Assembly (NCBI GenBank): GCA_937951395.1
Contig: CALFBV010000050.1
Coordinates: 1 to 8,061 of the forward strand
DNA: 8,061 bases
Source of the DNA: an uncultured Rubritalea sp.
GTDB taxonomy: Bacteria > Verrucomicrobiota > Verrucomicrobiia > Verrucomicrobiales > Akkermansiaceae
Direction of reading: 5' to 3'
Below are positions 1 through 7,171 of this stretch, piece after piece. The notes beneath the pieces are model-generated. The model had not been told where the DNA came from. It did not search any database and saw nothing but the letters and a program-made list of their open reading frames with translations. Both the position numbers and the translations under genes were made by a program. The stretch's first letter is position 1. Every line of letters starts with the position of its first letter.

Positions 1-244
1 TGACCCTGAAGTAGTAAAAGTAATCTGGGAAACTCCAGACTACTTCGACTACAACTTCACCATCCACCCTGACGTTGAAAAAACATTCGGTGAAGGCTTC
101 ATCAAGAAAGTCCAGGACGCTCTTGTAAACTGTAAGGATAAAGCTGTTCTCGCAAGCCTCCTTCGTGAAGAAGGTCTCATCAAAGCGAAAAATTCAGACT
201 TCGATAACTGTGCAAAAGTCATGAAGAAGATAGGCTTCGAATAA
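1..244 (+). CDS. phnD: Phosphonate/phosphite-type ABC transporter substrate-binding protein (PhnD family), C-terminal 80 residues
   Basis: This is the 3' end of a gene whose start lies left of the window; base 1 is the third base of a codon and the TAA stop is at 242-244. The visible 80 residues contain WETPDYFDYNFTIHPDV, which resembles the TPxYxDYxW-type block near the end of PhnD-family periplasmic binding proteins, then a Gly-Phe-Ile amphipathic helix region (GEGFIKKVQDAL) and a final helix ending KKIGFE. In the family this periplasmic protein captures phosphonate, phosphite or phosphate and delivers it to the permease. The immediate downstream PhnC-type ATPase and PhnE-type permease strongly support the assignment. 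The ligand-binding residues are mostly outside the window, so the ligand cannot be called. An intrinsic terminator follows the stop codon after 17 nt. Confidence 0.85.
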   Translation, partial: DPEVVKVIWETPDYFDYNFTIHPDVEKTFGEGFIKKVQDALVNCKDKAVLASLLREEGLIKAKNSDFDNCAKVMKKIGFE

Positions 245-261
245 TCCGTCCACCTTATAAC

Positions 262-308
262 ACGCTCTCTTTGCCCTCTTTCAATGCAGAGAGAGCGTTA
301 TTTTTATA
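262..308 (+). terminator. Intrinsic terminator after the binding-protein gene
   Basis: The arms ACGCTCTCT (262-270) and AGAGAGCGT (290-298) form a perfect 9 bp stem. It can extend inward by a G-U and an A-U pair (271-272 with 288-289), leaving a loop of about 15 nt. A T-rich run, TTATTTTTAT, follows the stem. This fits a Rho-independent terminator for the binding-protein gene. It sits inside what is functionally one transporter cluster, so it may leak and act as a partial terminator that keeps the binding protein in excess over the membrane parts. That role is inference. Confidence 0.85.
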
Positions 309-334
309 TTTAGCCACTAGCAGTACCGCCTATC

Positions 335-1087
335 ATGATCGAACTCAAGGAAGTATCCAAATCCTTTCAATCGACTAAGGCTTTATCCGGGATCAATCTC
401 ATCATTGAACAAGGTGAACGCATCGCGCTTATTGGTCCCTCTGGCAGTGGTAAAACTACCCTCCTCAAACTCCTCAACGCTCAGCACATTGCTACCGATG
501 GCAGCTTAAAGGTCAACAATATCGAAGTTGCCAAGCTCAGTCCAAAGCAGTTGAGAATATTCCGCAGTGACATTGCCTACATACCTCAGGACCTCGGACT
601 TGTTCCATCCCTAAAAGTCTACCAAAACGTATTACTGGGGAAGATTGGTCGCTTTCGCACACTCAGCATGCTACGAAAAATTTTGCTTCCAAGCAAAGCC
701 GAACTTACTGCCGTTCATGAGATCTTAGAACGCGTCGGAATTCCAGAAAAGCTCTACGATACCACCTCCACGCTATCGGGCGGACAACAACAACGAGTAG
801 CAGTTGCTAGAGCTTTATTTCAACAACCTCACACAATTCTCGCGGACGAACCCGTTTCCGCCGTAGATCCCGCTCGGGCTAAAAGCTTGATTAAATTATT
901 AGACCAGATCTCCACGGAAAACAACCTCACCGTAGTCATGTCTATCCACAACATTCATTTGGCTCAACAGTATTTCCCACGTGTCGTGGGACTCCGACAA
1001 GGCATACTTAAGATTGACTCTACAGATCCAACAGAAAGCGAATTAGAGCCTCTATTCGACTTAGCTCATACGGAAGAAATTGGCTAA
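335..1087 (+). CDS. phnC: Phosphonate/phosphite-type ABC transporter ATP-binding protein (PhnC family)
   Basis: This 250-residue protein is the cytoplasmic ATPase that powers import by binding the permease. All ABC motifs are visible and intact: Walker A GPSGSGKT at 34-41, the Q-loop Gln in IPQDLGLVP at about 85, the signature LSGGQQQR at 147-154, Walker B TILADEP at 167-173 with catalytic Glu172, a D-loop SAVD, and the switch His205 in SIHNIHLA. The length is normal for PhnC (about 240-280). It is flanked by a PhnD-like gene upstream and a PhnE-like permease 20 nt downstream, which is what makes the phosphonate-family call; sequence alone would also allow another small-solute importer ATPase. 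The ATG at 335 begins MIELKEVSKSF, the usual start of such proteins, though there is no clear Shine-Dalgarno sequence. The substrate (phosphonate, phosphite or phosphate) is unresolved. Confidence 0.9.
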   Translation: MIELKEVSKSFQSTKALSGINLIIEQGERIALIGPSGSGKTTLLKLLNAQHIATDGSLKVNNIEVAKLSPKQLRIFRSDIAYIPQDLGLVPSLKVYQNVLLGKIGRFRTLSMLRKILLPSKAELTAVHEILERVGIPEKLYDTTSTLSGGQQQRVAVARALFQQPHTILADEPVSAVDPARAKSLIKLLDQISTENNLTVVMSIHNIHLAQQYFPRVVGLRQGILKIDSTDPTESELEPLFDLAHTEEIG

Positions 1088-1107
1088 ACCAAATTTCATT
1101 CATTTTC

Positions 1108-2916
1108 ATGAACCCAACGTTAGCAAAAACAGCATTCGGAAAAAGAAGAGGTTTTCTTCTTTTTCTCGGCTTGTTGCTCTTTTTCTGCTTATGGGGATTA
1201 GATCTGAAGCTCAAAAACTTCGGCCCTACTGAAGCAGGGCTAAATGTCGCTAAGGAGTTTTTCTCTACTGCATTCTCCCCAGCACTCGATTACCAATCAG
1301 AAGGGATTCCAGAATCAGCTCCTCCCTACTACAAAAAAATCCTAAAAGCCACTTGGCTAACGCTCAAATACGCAACCTGCGGTATTAGTCTTGCCTTACC
1401 CATAGGGATTCTCATGGGATTTTTTGCATCTCGATCGTGGTGGCAGCTTGAAGGCAGTAGATGGTCGATACGTTTTTTCATTAAGACTTCCCACAGGATC
1501 TGCAAGATCATCATCACAGCAGGTCGCTCCATCCACGAGCTTCTCTGGGGAATTCTCTTCATCAGTGCCATAGGCACCAACCCTCTCTCAATTATACTCG
1601 CCATTGCCATTCCCTATGGTTGCACTCTTGCCAAAGTCTTTTCTGAATTACTAGACGAGCAAGAAACCCAGTGTAGAGAGCAACTTCGCAATCAAGGTGG
1701 TGGAGCTTTTTCCAGCTGGCTATTCGGAGTTTTCCCCCTCGCATTTTCCGACCTTATTAGCTACGCCCTCTATCGTTATGAATGCGCCATCCGCTCTGCT
1801 GCGATCTTCGGATTCGTCGGAGTCCAAACTATCGGTTATCATATTGAAACCGCTACAGCAGACGGCAACATCAACGAGGTCTGGACATTACTTTACGCCT
1901 TACTTGCTCTTATTCTCGTCGTCGAGCGCTTCAGTAACTTTACCCGAAAAAAACTAACCGCTTCCCAGCAAAGCAGAGTCAAATCCTCCTCGCTCGAAAC
2001 ACTGATCAAAAATAGGACAAGAAACCGCTACCTTAAATACTTCTCTATCGCTGTATTGAATGTCATCCTGTTCTCTTGGTTTCACAGCTCTATTTTCCCT
2101 GCAGCAGAATGGCTCAACGACGATTCACTCAACTCACGACTGACAACAGAACAACAATGGAAAAACTTCAACTTTTTCATCCAAAGTAAACTCACACCTG
2201 CACCAGTCCGAGAATCTGGAAACTGGGCTGACACGCTACCATGGGCAAAAAAACTGCTCTTTGAAAAAGGCTTCGAAGCCGCGCTCCTTACCTTCTACAT
2301 CGCAACATCCGCAATGATTATAGCCTGGTTCTCAGCCATATTCATCCTCCCATGGAGTTCAAGGGCACTCCAAAGTCCCAATCCGTTTTCTGTTCACACC
2401 GGGATTTCAAAATACACAGGCAGCTTAAGATATTGTCTTGCCGCTATCCTGCGCTTGCTCTTCATCATTACTAGGGCTCTGCCAGAATATCTTGTTGCTT
2501 TCCTACTTCTTAGGATCTTTGGCACTACTGCATGGCCTCTTATCTTAGGCCTTGCCATTCACAACTTCGGCATCGTCGGCAGACTCGGAGGAGAAATCAT
2601 CGACCATAGAGACTTCAACCACACACGGCAACAACTCAGCATCGGAGGATCACGAACTAAAGTCTTCCTGTTCTCTATTCTACCCAGCCACTTTAATCGC
2701 TTTCTACTCTATTTTTTCTATCGCTGGGAGACATGCATCCGCGATGCTACGATCTTAGGAATGCTAGGAATTAGTTCACTAGGATTCCTGATAGATGATG
2801 CATCTGCTCGTAATAGCTATGATCAGCTGTTCTTCTACACCCTACTCGGTGCCTGCCTCGTCATGATCGGTGACATCGTCTCAGGTATTATCAGATCAAG
2901 ATTGAGAGCGGCTTAG
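1108..2916 (+). CDS. phnE: Fused two-domain phosphonate/phosphite-type ABC permease (PhnE-PhnE)
   Basis: At 602 residues this inner-membrane permease is about twice the usual PhnE length (about 260-290), and both halves look like full PhnE domains. Half 1 (about 1-290) has a first membrane helix at 15-32, an extracytoplasmic loop, a helix block starting near 80, RSIHELLWGILF at 140-151, a cytoplasmic coupling loop near 180-200 (EAA-type, with EQLRNQG), and the family block YRYECAIRSAAIFGFVG at 222-238. Half 2 (about 305-602) repeats the same order: a helix at 308-329, a loop, a helix block from about 388, TRALPEYLVAFLL at 455-467, a coupling loop near 495-516, and YRWETCIRDATILGMLG at 538-554. 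The two halves are diverged, so the duplication or fusion is old. One chain could replace the usual permease homodimer. A sequencing join of two genes is unlikely because the linker (280-305) is charged, in frame and natural-looking. The ATG lies 20 nt after phnC. Confidence 0.9.
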   Translation: MNPTLAKTAFGKRRGFLLFLGLLLFFCLWGLDLKLKNFGPTEAGLNVAKEFFSTAFSPALDYQSEGIPESAPPYYKKILKATWLTLKYATCGISLALPIGILMGFFASRSWWQLEGSRWSIRFFIKTSHRICKIIITAGRSIHELLWGILFISAIGTNPLSIILAIAIPYGCTLAKVFSELLDEQETQCREQLRNQGGGAFSSWLFGVFPLAFSDLISYALYRYECAIRSAAIFGFVGVQTIGYHIETATADGNINEVWTLLYALLALILVVERFSNFTRKKLTASQQSRVKSSSLETLIKNRTRNRYLKYFSIAVLNVILFSWFHSSIFPAAEWLNDDSLNSRLTTEQQWKNFNFFIQSKLTPAPVRESGNWADTLPWAKKLLFEKGFEAALLTFYIATSAMIIAWFSAIFILPWSSRALQSPNPFSVHTGISKYTGSLRYCLAAILRLLFIITRALPEYLVAFLLLRIFGTTAWPLILGLAIHNFGIVGRLGGEIIDHRDFNHTRQQLSIGGSRTKVFLFSILPSHFNRFLLYFFYRWETCIRDATILGMLGISSLGFLIDDASARNSYDQLFFYTLLGACLVMIGDIVSGIIRSRLRAA

Positions 2917-2947
2917 GTATTTCAAATTCATCTTGCACCTCGTTTTC

Positions 2948-5236
2948 ATGCCTGATAAACATTTATTTATGCCTAAATCTAAAATCACTTATTCTCTCTG
3001 TATCGTTTTGTGTATCATCTTTACCGTTCACCTATGTAAGTCTGATAGACTACATGATTTCACCATCAAAGTACGCCAGGACATGACTCCTGCTAAAACT
3101 GCAGACGAATGGATCAATAGGCTCCAAAAAGACCTCAACGAATCATCCTATAAAGGAATACCTCTGCCTCAACTCTACGCCGAGCTACCAGAACTAGACC
3201 AATGGTCAGACATTTCTGCTAAGCTTAATAAAGCAGCTGCAGATGACGCGTCATTTAAAAAATTTACTACCTCTAAAAACTATCATCAACATGGAGGTAG
3301 TAGGCTGAAAATCCAGTTATTTTCTACTCTCCTGGCTGAGGATGGGACGGATGCTGAACCTCTTTACCGGTCACTACTACTTAGTCAAAAAAGCAACGGT
3401 TCGCTGCATTCCTTCCATTTTGATAAAATCCTCACTAAACTTCTCCTTCTCAGTGATAACCCAGATGAGTCCATCACCTGGTTTAATGCAAACATCAAAA
3501 AAGATGAAGAAAGTCATACTAGTTACCCGCAAAAAGAAAATCCTGCTTGGAAGAAAGCATTGGCAGACAACCGTATAGATGAAGGCATAGAACTCCTACT
3601 TAAGGCAATAAAGAAAGCTAAACTAGAGGACAGAGGCGCACTCATTTCAAAACTCACTAGAATAGCCCATCTACTAGAGAAACCTAAACTCGGTGAGCAA
3701 GCACTCAAGATATTCGAAGATGACATCATTTCTCAAAAAAAATCAGGTCGTTATTTTTCAATCTATAGATATTCACACGGTTTAGAATACTACGCCCAGT
3801 TAGGAGAATGGCAACGTCTCTATGATATTTGTAAAAAGGTAAAAAATACTAAGGCAAACACAAAAGACTATGGGGTTTCAACTTCATCCCATAATTCACT
3901 ACTCCCCTATCAGCTCACAGCACTCTACAATTTAAAGAAGTTTGATAGATTTGAAGAAGAGCTTCTTTCCGAGATTAAAAAGAACCAAGCTAACCCGGGT
4001 GAAGTCTTTAGCTTACTCGCGAGACGTGTTGCCGACTACCCATCCTCAGGAGCGCTCTACATTGATCTACTAAGCGCCAAGGGTGATGATGCCAGCAAAA
4101 AACTAGCCTACAAAATCTGCACCCACCTACTCGCTAGGAACCTAGGAAAGGACGGCTACTACAAACGTGCTATAAGTCTAGATCCAGAAGCCGCAGCCGT
4201 ATTCATAGCCTCACTTAGAGAATATGACCCCTTTGAAGAGCGGCCGCTTATTTGGCAGTCTGAAATGGCTCTTCAGGCAGATGAATTAGATAGAGCTCAT
4301 ACCCTCATCCAGCAAGCTATAGCGCTCGACCCCTCTGATGGGGATCATGGTAAGTTCTCACGTATGCTCTGCTACGATGTCCTTTCTAGGATACTCGAGA
4401 AGCAAGGTGAAACTGATACAGCCAAATTATTCAAAGAAGTAATGATAGCTATCCGTAAAGGCGAAGTCGCAGATGACTACCTCTATGCAGGGCTCACTCA
4501 AGAAGCTACTGACCGATATAAAAAAGCTCTAGGTCACTTCAACGATGCATACTGCCTTCAATCTAGATTAGCAAAGACGCTGATGGAAGCAGGTAAGTTC
4601 GAGGAGGCCATTCCCCATTTCAAGAAAGCCTTTGAGCTAATGCCAGTGAGCTTTGGTCCAAGAGAAAGCCATTGCTTTGGGTGTGAAGGCTTATTCGATG
4701 ATGAACGTGTTCAAAACATCGCTCTCCCCACACTGAAAGCATTCCTAGAAAAAGAACCCGCGAATCCACGCACTCCGTATTTATTAGGTCTACTCTTTGA
4801 GGAAATGAAGAAAGAGAAAGAGGCTATCACAGCTTACCAAAAAGCTATTGAACTAGACCCTAGTTACTATAATGCTGCTAGAAATCTCTACAAACTCATT
4901 ATCAGAGACCCTAAGAATTTTCAACAAACTATTGCGCTGAAAAAGCAGCTTTACGAAATCGCCTCATACGAGAGAAAAGCGGACTACATGACTAGTCCTC
5001 ATTTATTAAAGAGCTACTGGAAGCTAGCGCAGGAATTCCCTCCCTCTCCGATTAAACTGGAGCCAATAGATGAGTTTAGTATGACTACTTTTGAACTCAG
5101 TGACCAGCAATACAAAGATCTACCTATAAATCAAAGTCACTCATTCTCGTCTTCCATTAACAGAGAGGCAGCATTAGATGGCTGGTCAGCAAGAGAACTA
5201 CTCCTTAAAAACAGCTTCCTTAAGGACATATTTTAG
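2948..5236 (+). CDS. Membrane-anchored TPR-repeat protein, function unknown
   Basis: I do not recognise a named family. The protein is about 762 residues, mostly helical. A Lys-rich start is followed by a hydrophobic segment at about 13-29 (ITYSLCIVLCIIFTVHL) without a good cleavage site or lipobox, so it is probably a signal anchor with the bulk outside the cytoplasm. Helical repeats run through the chain; the clearest TPR units are near 432-465 (ending AIALDPSDGD), 536-569 (LAKTLMEAGKFEEAIPHFKKAF) and 608-641 (ending AYQKAIELDPSY). Between the last two lies ESHCFGCEG at 573-581, with His575, Cys576 and Cys579. TPR arrays bind proteins or peptides; no catalytic domain is visible. The start is uncertain: ATG 2948 is chosen because it shares the TTTTCATG context with the preceding permease gene, but ATG 2969 also gives a good anchor, and TTG 2933 is less likely. 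It sits 31 nt after the permease gene, on the same strand. Confidence 0.8.
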   Translation: MPDKHLFMPKSKITYSLCIVLCIIFTVHLCKSDRLHDFTIKVRQDMTPAKTADEWINRLQKDLNESSYKGIPLPQLYAELPELDQWSDISAKLNKAAADDASFKKFTTSKNYHQHGGSRLKIQLFSTLLAEDGTDAEPLYRSLLLSQKSNGSLHSFHFDKILTKLLLLSDNPDESITWFNANIKKDEESHTSYPQKENPAWKKALADNRIDEGIELLLKAIKKAKLEDRGALISKLTRIAHLLEKPKLGEQALKIFEDDIISQKKSGRYFSIYRYSHGLEYYAQLGEWQRLYDICKKVKNTKANTKDYGVSTSSHNSLLPYQLTALYNLKKFDRFEEELLSEIKKNQANPGEVFSLLARRVADYPSSGALYIDLLSAKGDDASKKLAYKICTHLLARNLGKDGYYKRAISLDPEAAAVFIASLREYDPFEERPLIWQSEMALQADELDRAHTLIQQAIALDPSDGDHGKFSRMLCYDVLSRILEKQGETDTAKLFKEVMIAIRKGEVADDYLYAGLTQEATDRYKKALGHFNDAYCLQSRLAKTLMEAGKFEEAIPHFKKAFELMPVSFGPRESHCFGCEGLFDDERVQNIALPTLKAFLEKEPANPRTPYLLGLLFEEMKKEKEAITAYQKAIELDPSYYNAARNLYKLIIRDPKNFQQTIALKKQLYEIASYERKADYMTSPHLLKSYWKLAQEFPPSPIKLEPIDEFSMTTFELSDQQYKDLPINQSHSFSSSINREAALDGWSARELLLKNSFLKDIF

Positions 5237-5279
5237 GTTAATCAGAGTTACTTTTTACTTCTATTTTAGGCTAACTCAG
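5230..5279 (+). repeat. Imperfect direct repeat in the gap before the C-S lyase gene
   Basis: Two copies of ATTTTAGG-Y-TAA-(C)-TCAG occur, at 5230-5245 and 5263-5279, with starts 33 nt apart. They differ by one substitution and one inserted C. The first copy contains the TAG stop of the TPR gene. The second ends 13 nt before the lyase ATG. It could be a small tandem duplication of the gene end or a pair of protein-binding sites; the sequence does not decide which. Confidence 0.45.
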
Positions 5280-5292
5280 GCAACATTGGTGC

Positions 5293-6447
5293 ATGAGCTT
5301 TGACACTATTATTCCTAGACGCGGCAGTGGATCCATTAAATGGGATCGCCGCCCAGAACTCGATCCATTCTGGGTCGCAGATATGGATTTCACATCGCCA
5401 CAGTGTGTGCTAGATGCTGTGCAGGAGCGGATCACTCACGGAGTCTTTGGATACGCTCATGCGCATGATGGACTCAATGAGGCGCTCATCCAGTATTTAT
5501 CATCTCGCCACGGAGCAAAGGTGAATCCAGAGCACATCATTCACCTCGGCGGATTAGTAGTAGCGCTTTCATTAATCGCTAGAGCCTATGTTGCAAAAGG
5601 CGAAGCTATCATGACCTGCACGCCTGTATACCCTCCATTCTTAGGAGTAGCACATGATGCTGAGGCGGAGACTATTGAGGTCCCACATACTCTAACAGAC
5701 GGAAAATATACTTTTGACTGGGCCGCTATGGAAGATGCAGTCACAGAGAATACCAAGGTCTTCATCCTCTGTAACCCACAGAACCCTCTGGGCAGATCAT
5801 TTACGAAAGGAGAGGTCACGCAACTGGCTAAATTTTGTGATAAACATGATCTAGTATTAGTATCAGATGAGATCCACTGCGACCTAGTCTTCAATGAAGA
5901 TGTCCAGCCATTCTTTAGTGCTATTCATTTACCAGAGGAGCTAAAACAGAAACTCATCGTCCTCCAAGCACCGTCTAAGACTTATAATGTCGCGGGTCTA
6001 GGGTATGCATTTTCTATTATTGAAAATGATAGCCTGCGTAGAAAATTTAACCAGACCAAGGGACACACGCTTCCTGAGATCAACTGCATCGCCTTCTACA
6101 CGGCAGAGGCAGCCTATCGTGATGGTGAGCCATGGAGACAAGAACTACTCTCCTATCTCAAGAAAAACCGTGATACGATCACTGATTTCGTGAGAAATGA
6201 GATGCCCTATCTCAGCATCCCCGACATCGAAGCAACCTATCTCGCATGGATAGACTGCAGCAATCTAGGACTTGAAAACCCGACAGCTTATTTAGAGAAA
6301 GATGCGGGGTTATTCCTCTCAGACGGCTCTTACTTTTCTAGCCCACAGCACATCCGTTTTAACTATGGTTGCCCACATACACGTGTAGTAGAAGGCTTGG
6401 CTAAAATCAAAGCTTCCTTTGAGAAGCTGGACACTGCTACTACCTAA
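5293..6447 (+). CDS. malY: MalY/PatB-type PLP-dependent cystathionine beta-lyase (C-S lyase)
   Basis: This 384-residue cytoplasmic enzyme belongs to fold-type I aminotransferase-like proteins. MalY/PatB members cleave the C-S bond of cystathionine or related cysteine conjugates, giving a thiol (for example homocysteine), pyruvate and ammonia. Family marks are all present: WVADMDF at 27-33, GVFGY at 50-54, Tyr113 in TPVYPPF, NPQNPLG at 161-167, SDEIHCDL at 191-198 with the PLP-pyridine Asp192, the PLP-binding Lys229 in APSKTYNVAGL, and the carboxylate-binding Arg355 in HIRFNYGCP. The length is normal (about 380-395). NPQNP replaces the more common NPHNP, a mild change. The ATG at 5293 begins MSFDTIIPRRGSGSIKWD, matching the usual family start; only a weak AGG lies about 12 nt upstream. 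It is 56 nt after the TPR gene and 7 nt before the porin gene. True substrate specificity (cystathionine, cysteine or other conjugates) cannot be told from sequence. Confidence 0.92.
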   Translation: MSFDTIIPRRGSGSIKWDRRPELDPFWVADMDFTSPQCVLDAVQERITHGVFGYAHAHDGLNEALIQYLSSRHGAKVNPEHIIHLGGLVVALSLIARAYVAKGEAIMTCTPVYPPFLGVAHDAEAETIEVPHTLTDGKYTFDWAAMEDAVTENTKVFILCNPQNPLGRSFTKGEVTQLAKFCDKHDLVLVSDEIHCDLVFNEDVQPFFSAIHLPEELKQKLIVLQAPSKTYNVAGLGYAFSIIENDSLRRKFNQTKGHTLPEINCIAFYTAEAAYRDGEPWRQELLSYLKKNRDTITDFVRNEMPYLSIPDIEATYLAWIDCSNLGLENPTAYLEKDAGLFLSDGSYFSSPQHIRFNYGCPHTRVVEGLAKIKASFEKLDTATT

Positions 6448-6454
6448 TAATATT

Positions 6455-7171
6455 ATGAAGCTCATCAATAGCGCATCTATCCTCTCTCTAACATGTTTAT
6501 CAGTCATAGCTGCAGATGACCCTTCTATTCAAAAAAACTCGGATGCTGAAATCAAGTTTGGACTAGAGGGACTCACTACTTGGAGATCTGAATACATGTA
6601 TCGCGGCTTCAAGCTAGCGGACAAGAGCATAGGGTTTCAGATCGCTGGACAGCTAGCACTCTCAGATACTGAGACACTAGACATCGGACTCTACTTTGAC
6701 ACCGCGACTGGTGATGGAGATTTCACAGAAGCGGGAACATTTATAGATTTCTCGAAGAACATCGGTGATCTCACCTACACGGCAAAACTAAATCTCAGAG
6801 ATTACGCTAACTCACAACTCAAATCTGGTGCCGATCTCGGAGGCAGCGTGAATTGGAAAATGAACGAGAATATCGATTTCACTGCCCTACTCACCTATGA
6901 CACAGGTGCCAAAGGTGCATACGGAGAGGTCAAAGCCACTACTTACAAAGGAATCACAGACAGTGCATACCTCCTCTTCCACACAGGACTGGGGGCTACG
7001 GCAGACTATTACGAGCGCAGTGGAATCCACCACCTTTTCGCGAAACTCGAATACACCTATAACATCAGTGACAACGTCTCCGTCACATCATTTCTAGGAG
7101 CCAGCATCGGCATCCATGATGAAGCTGTAAATTCTCTCTATGGTGGAATTTACTTTGCCGTTAGCTTTTAG
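6455..7171 (+). CDS. Small outer-membrane beta-barrel protein, TorF/Gcw_chp-type putative porin
   Basis: The 238-residue product starts with a signal peptide (MKL, then a hydrophobic stretch to about residue 19, with likely cleavage after SVIA or SVIAA). The mature part has alternating beta-strand patterning, a SEYMYRGFKLADKS block at 45-58 typical of the TorF/Gcw_chp family (S-x-Y-x-x-R-G), Gly- and Tyr-rich strands, and a C-terminal strand ending FAVSF with a terminal Phe, the usual outer-membrane insertion signal. These proteins are thought to be small porins; the solute is unknown. A TTG 36 nt upstream would add 12 residues but overlaps the lyase gene and spoils the signal peptide, so ATG 6455 is chosen. 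It begins 7 nt after the lyase stop, which suggests cotranscription and possibly translational coupling. Its 3' end overlaps the convergent adenosyltransferase gene by 11 nt. Confidence 0.8.
   Translation: MKLINSASILSLTCLSVIAADDPSIQKNSDAEIKFGLEGLTTWRSEYMYRGFKLADKSIGFQIAGQLALSDTETLDIGLYFDTATGDGDFTEAGTFIDFSKNIGDLTYTAKLNLRDYANSQLKSGADLGGSVNWKMNENIDFTALLTYDTGAKGAYGEVKATTYKGITDSAYLLFHTGLGATADYYERSGIHHLFAKLEYTYNISDNVSVTSFLGASIGIHDEAVNSLYGGIYFAVSF

Noticed and set aside
301..334. A -10-like TATATT box before the ATPase gene
   Set aside because: No matching -35 element lies at a suitable distance and the A/T run is already explained by the terminator tail.
1020..1610. Minus-strand open frames opposite the ATPase and permease genes
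   Set aside because: They lie fully antisense to strong, motif-bearing genes, have no family-like sequence and are best explained as shadows of coding bias.
2933..2947. TTG start for the TPR protein
   Set aside because: Two ATG codons just downstream give equally good or better signal-anchor starts.
3048..3060. Lipoprotein-type cysteine after the hydrophobic segment of the TPR protein
   Set aside because: The residues before the Cys (VHL) do not fit a lipobox, which needs a small residue at -1.
5245..5277. Inverted repeat GAGTTA/TAACTC as a terminator between the TPR and lyase genes
   Set aside because: The stem is only 6 bp with a loop of about 21 nt and no T-run follows.
5586..5894. A 102-codon minus-strand open frame inside the C-S lyase gene
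   Set aside because: It is antisense to the conserved PLP-enzyme core, shows no recognisable domain and has no start signal.
6419..6454. TTG start adding 12 residues to the porin
   Set aside because: It overlaps the end of the lyase gene and puts a poor leader before a classical signal peptide; ATG 6455 fits better.
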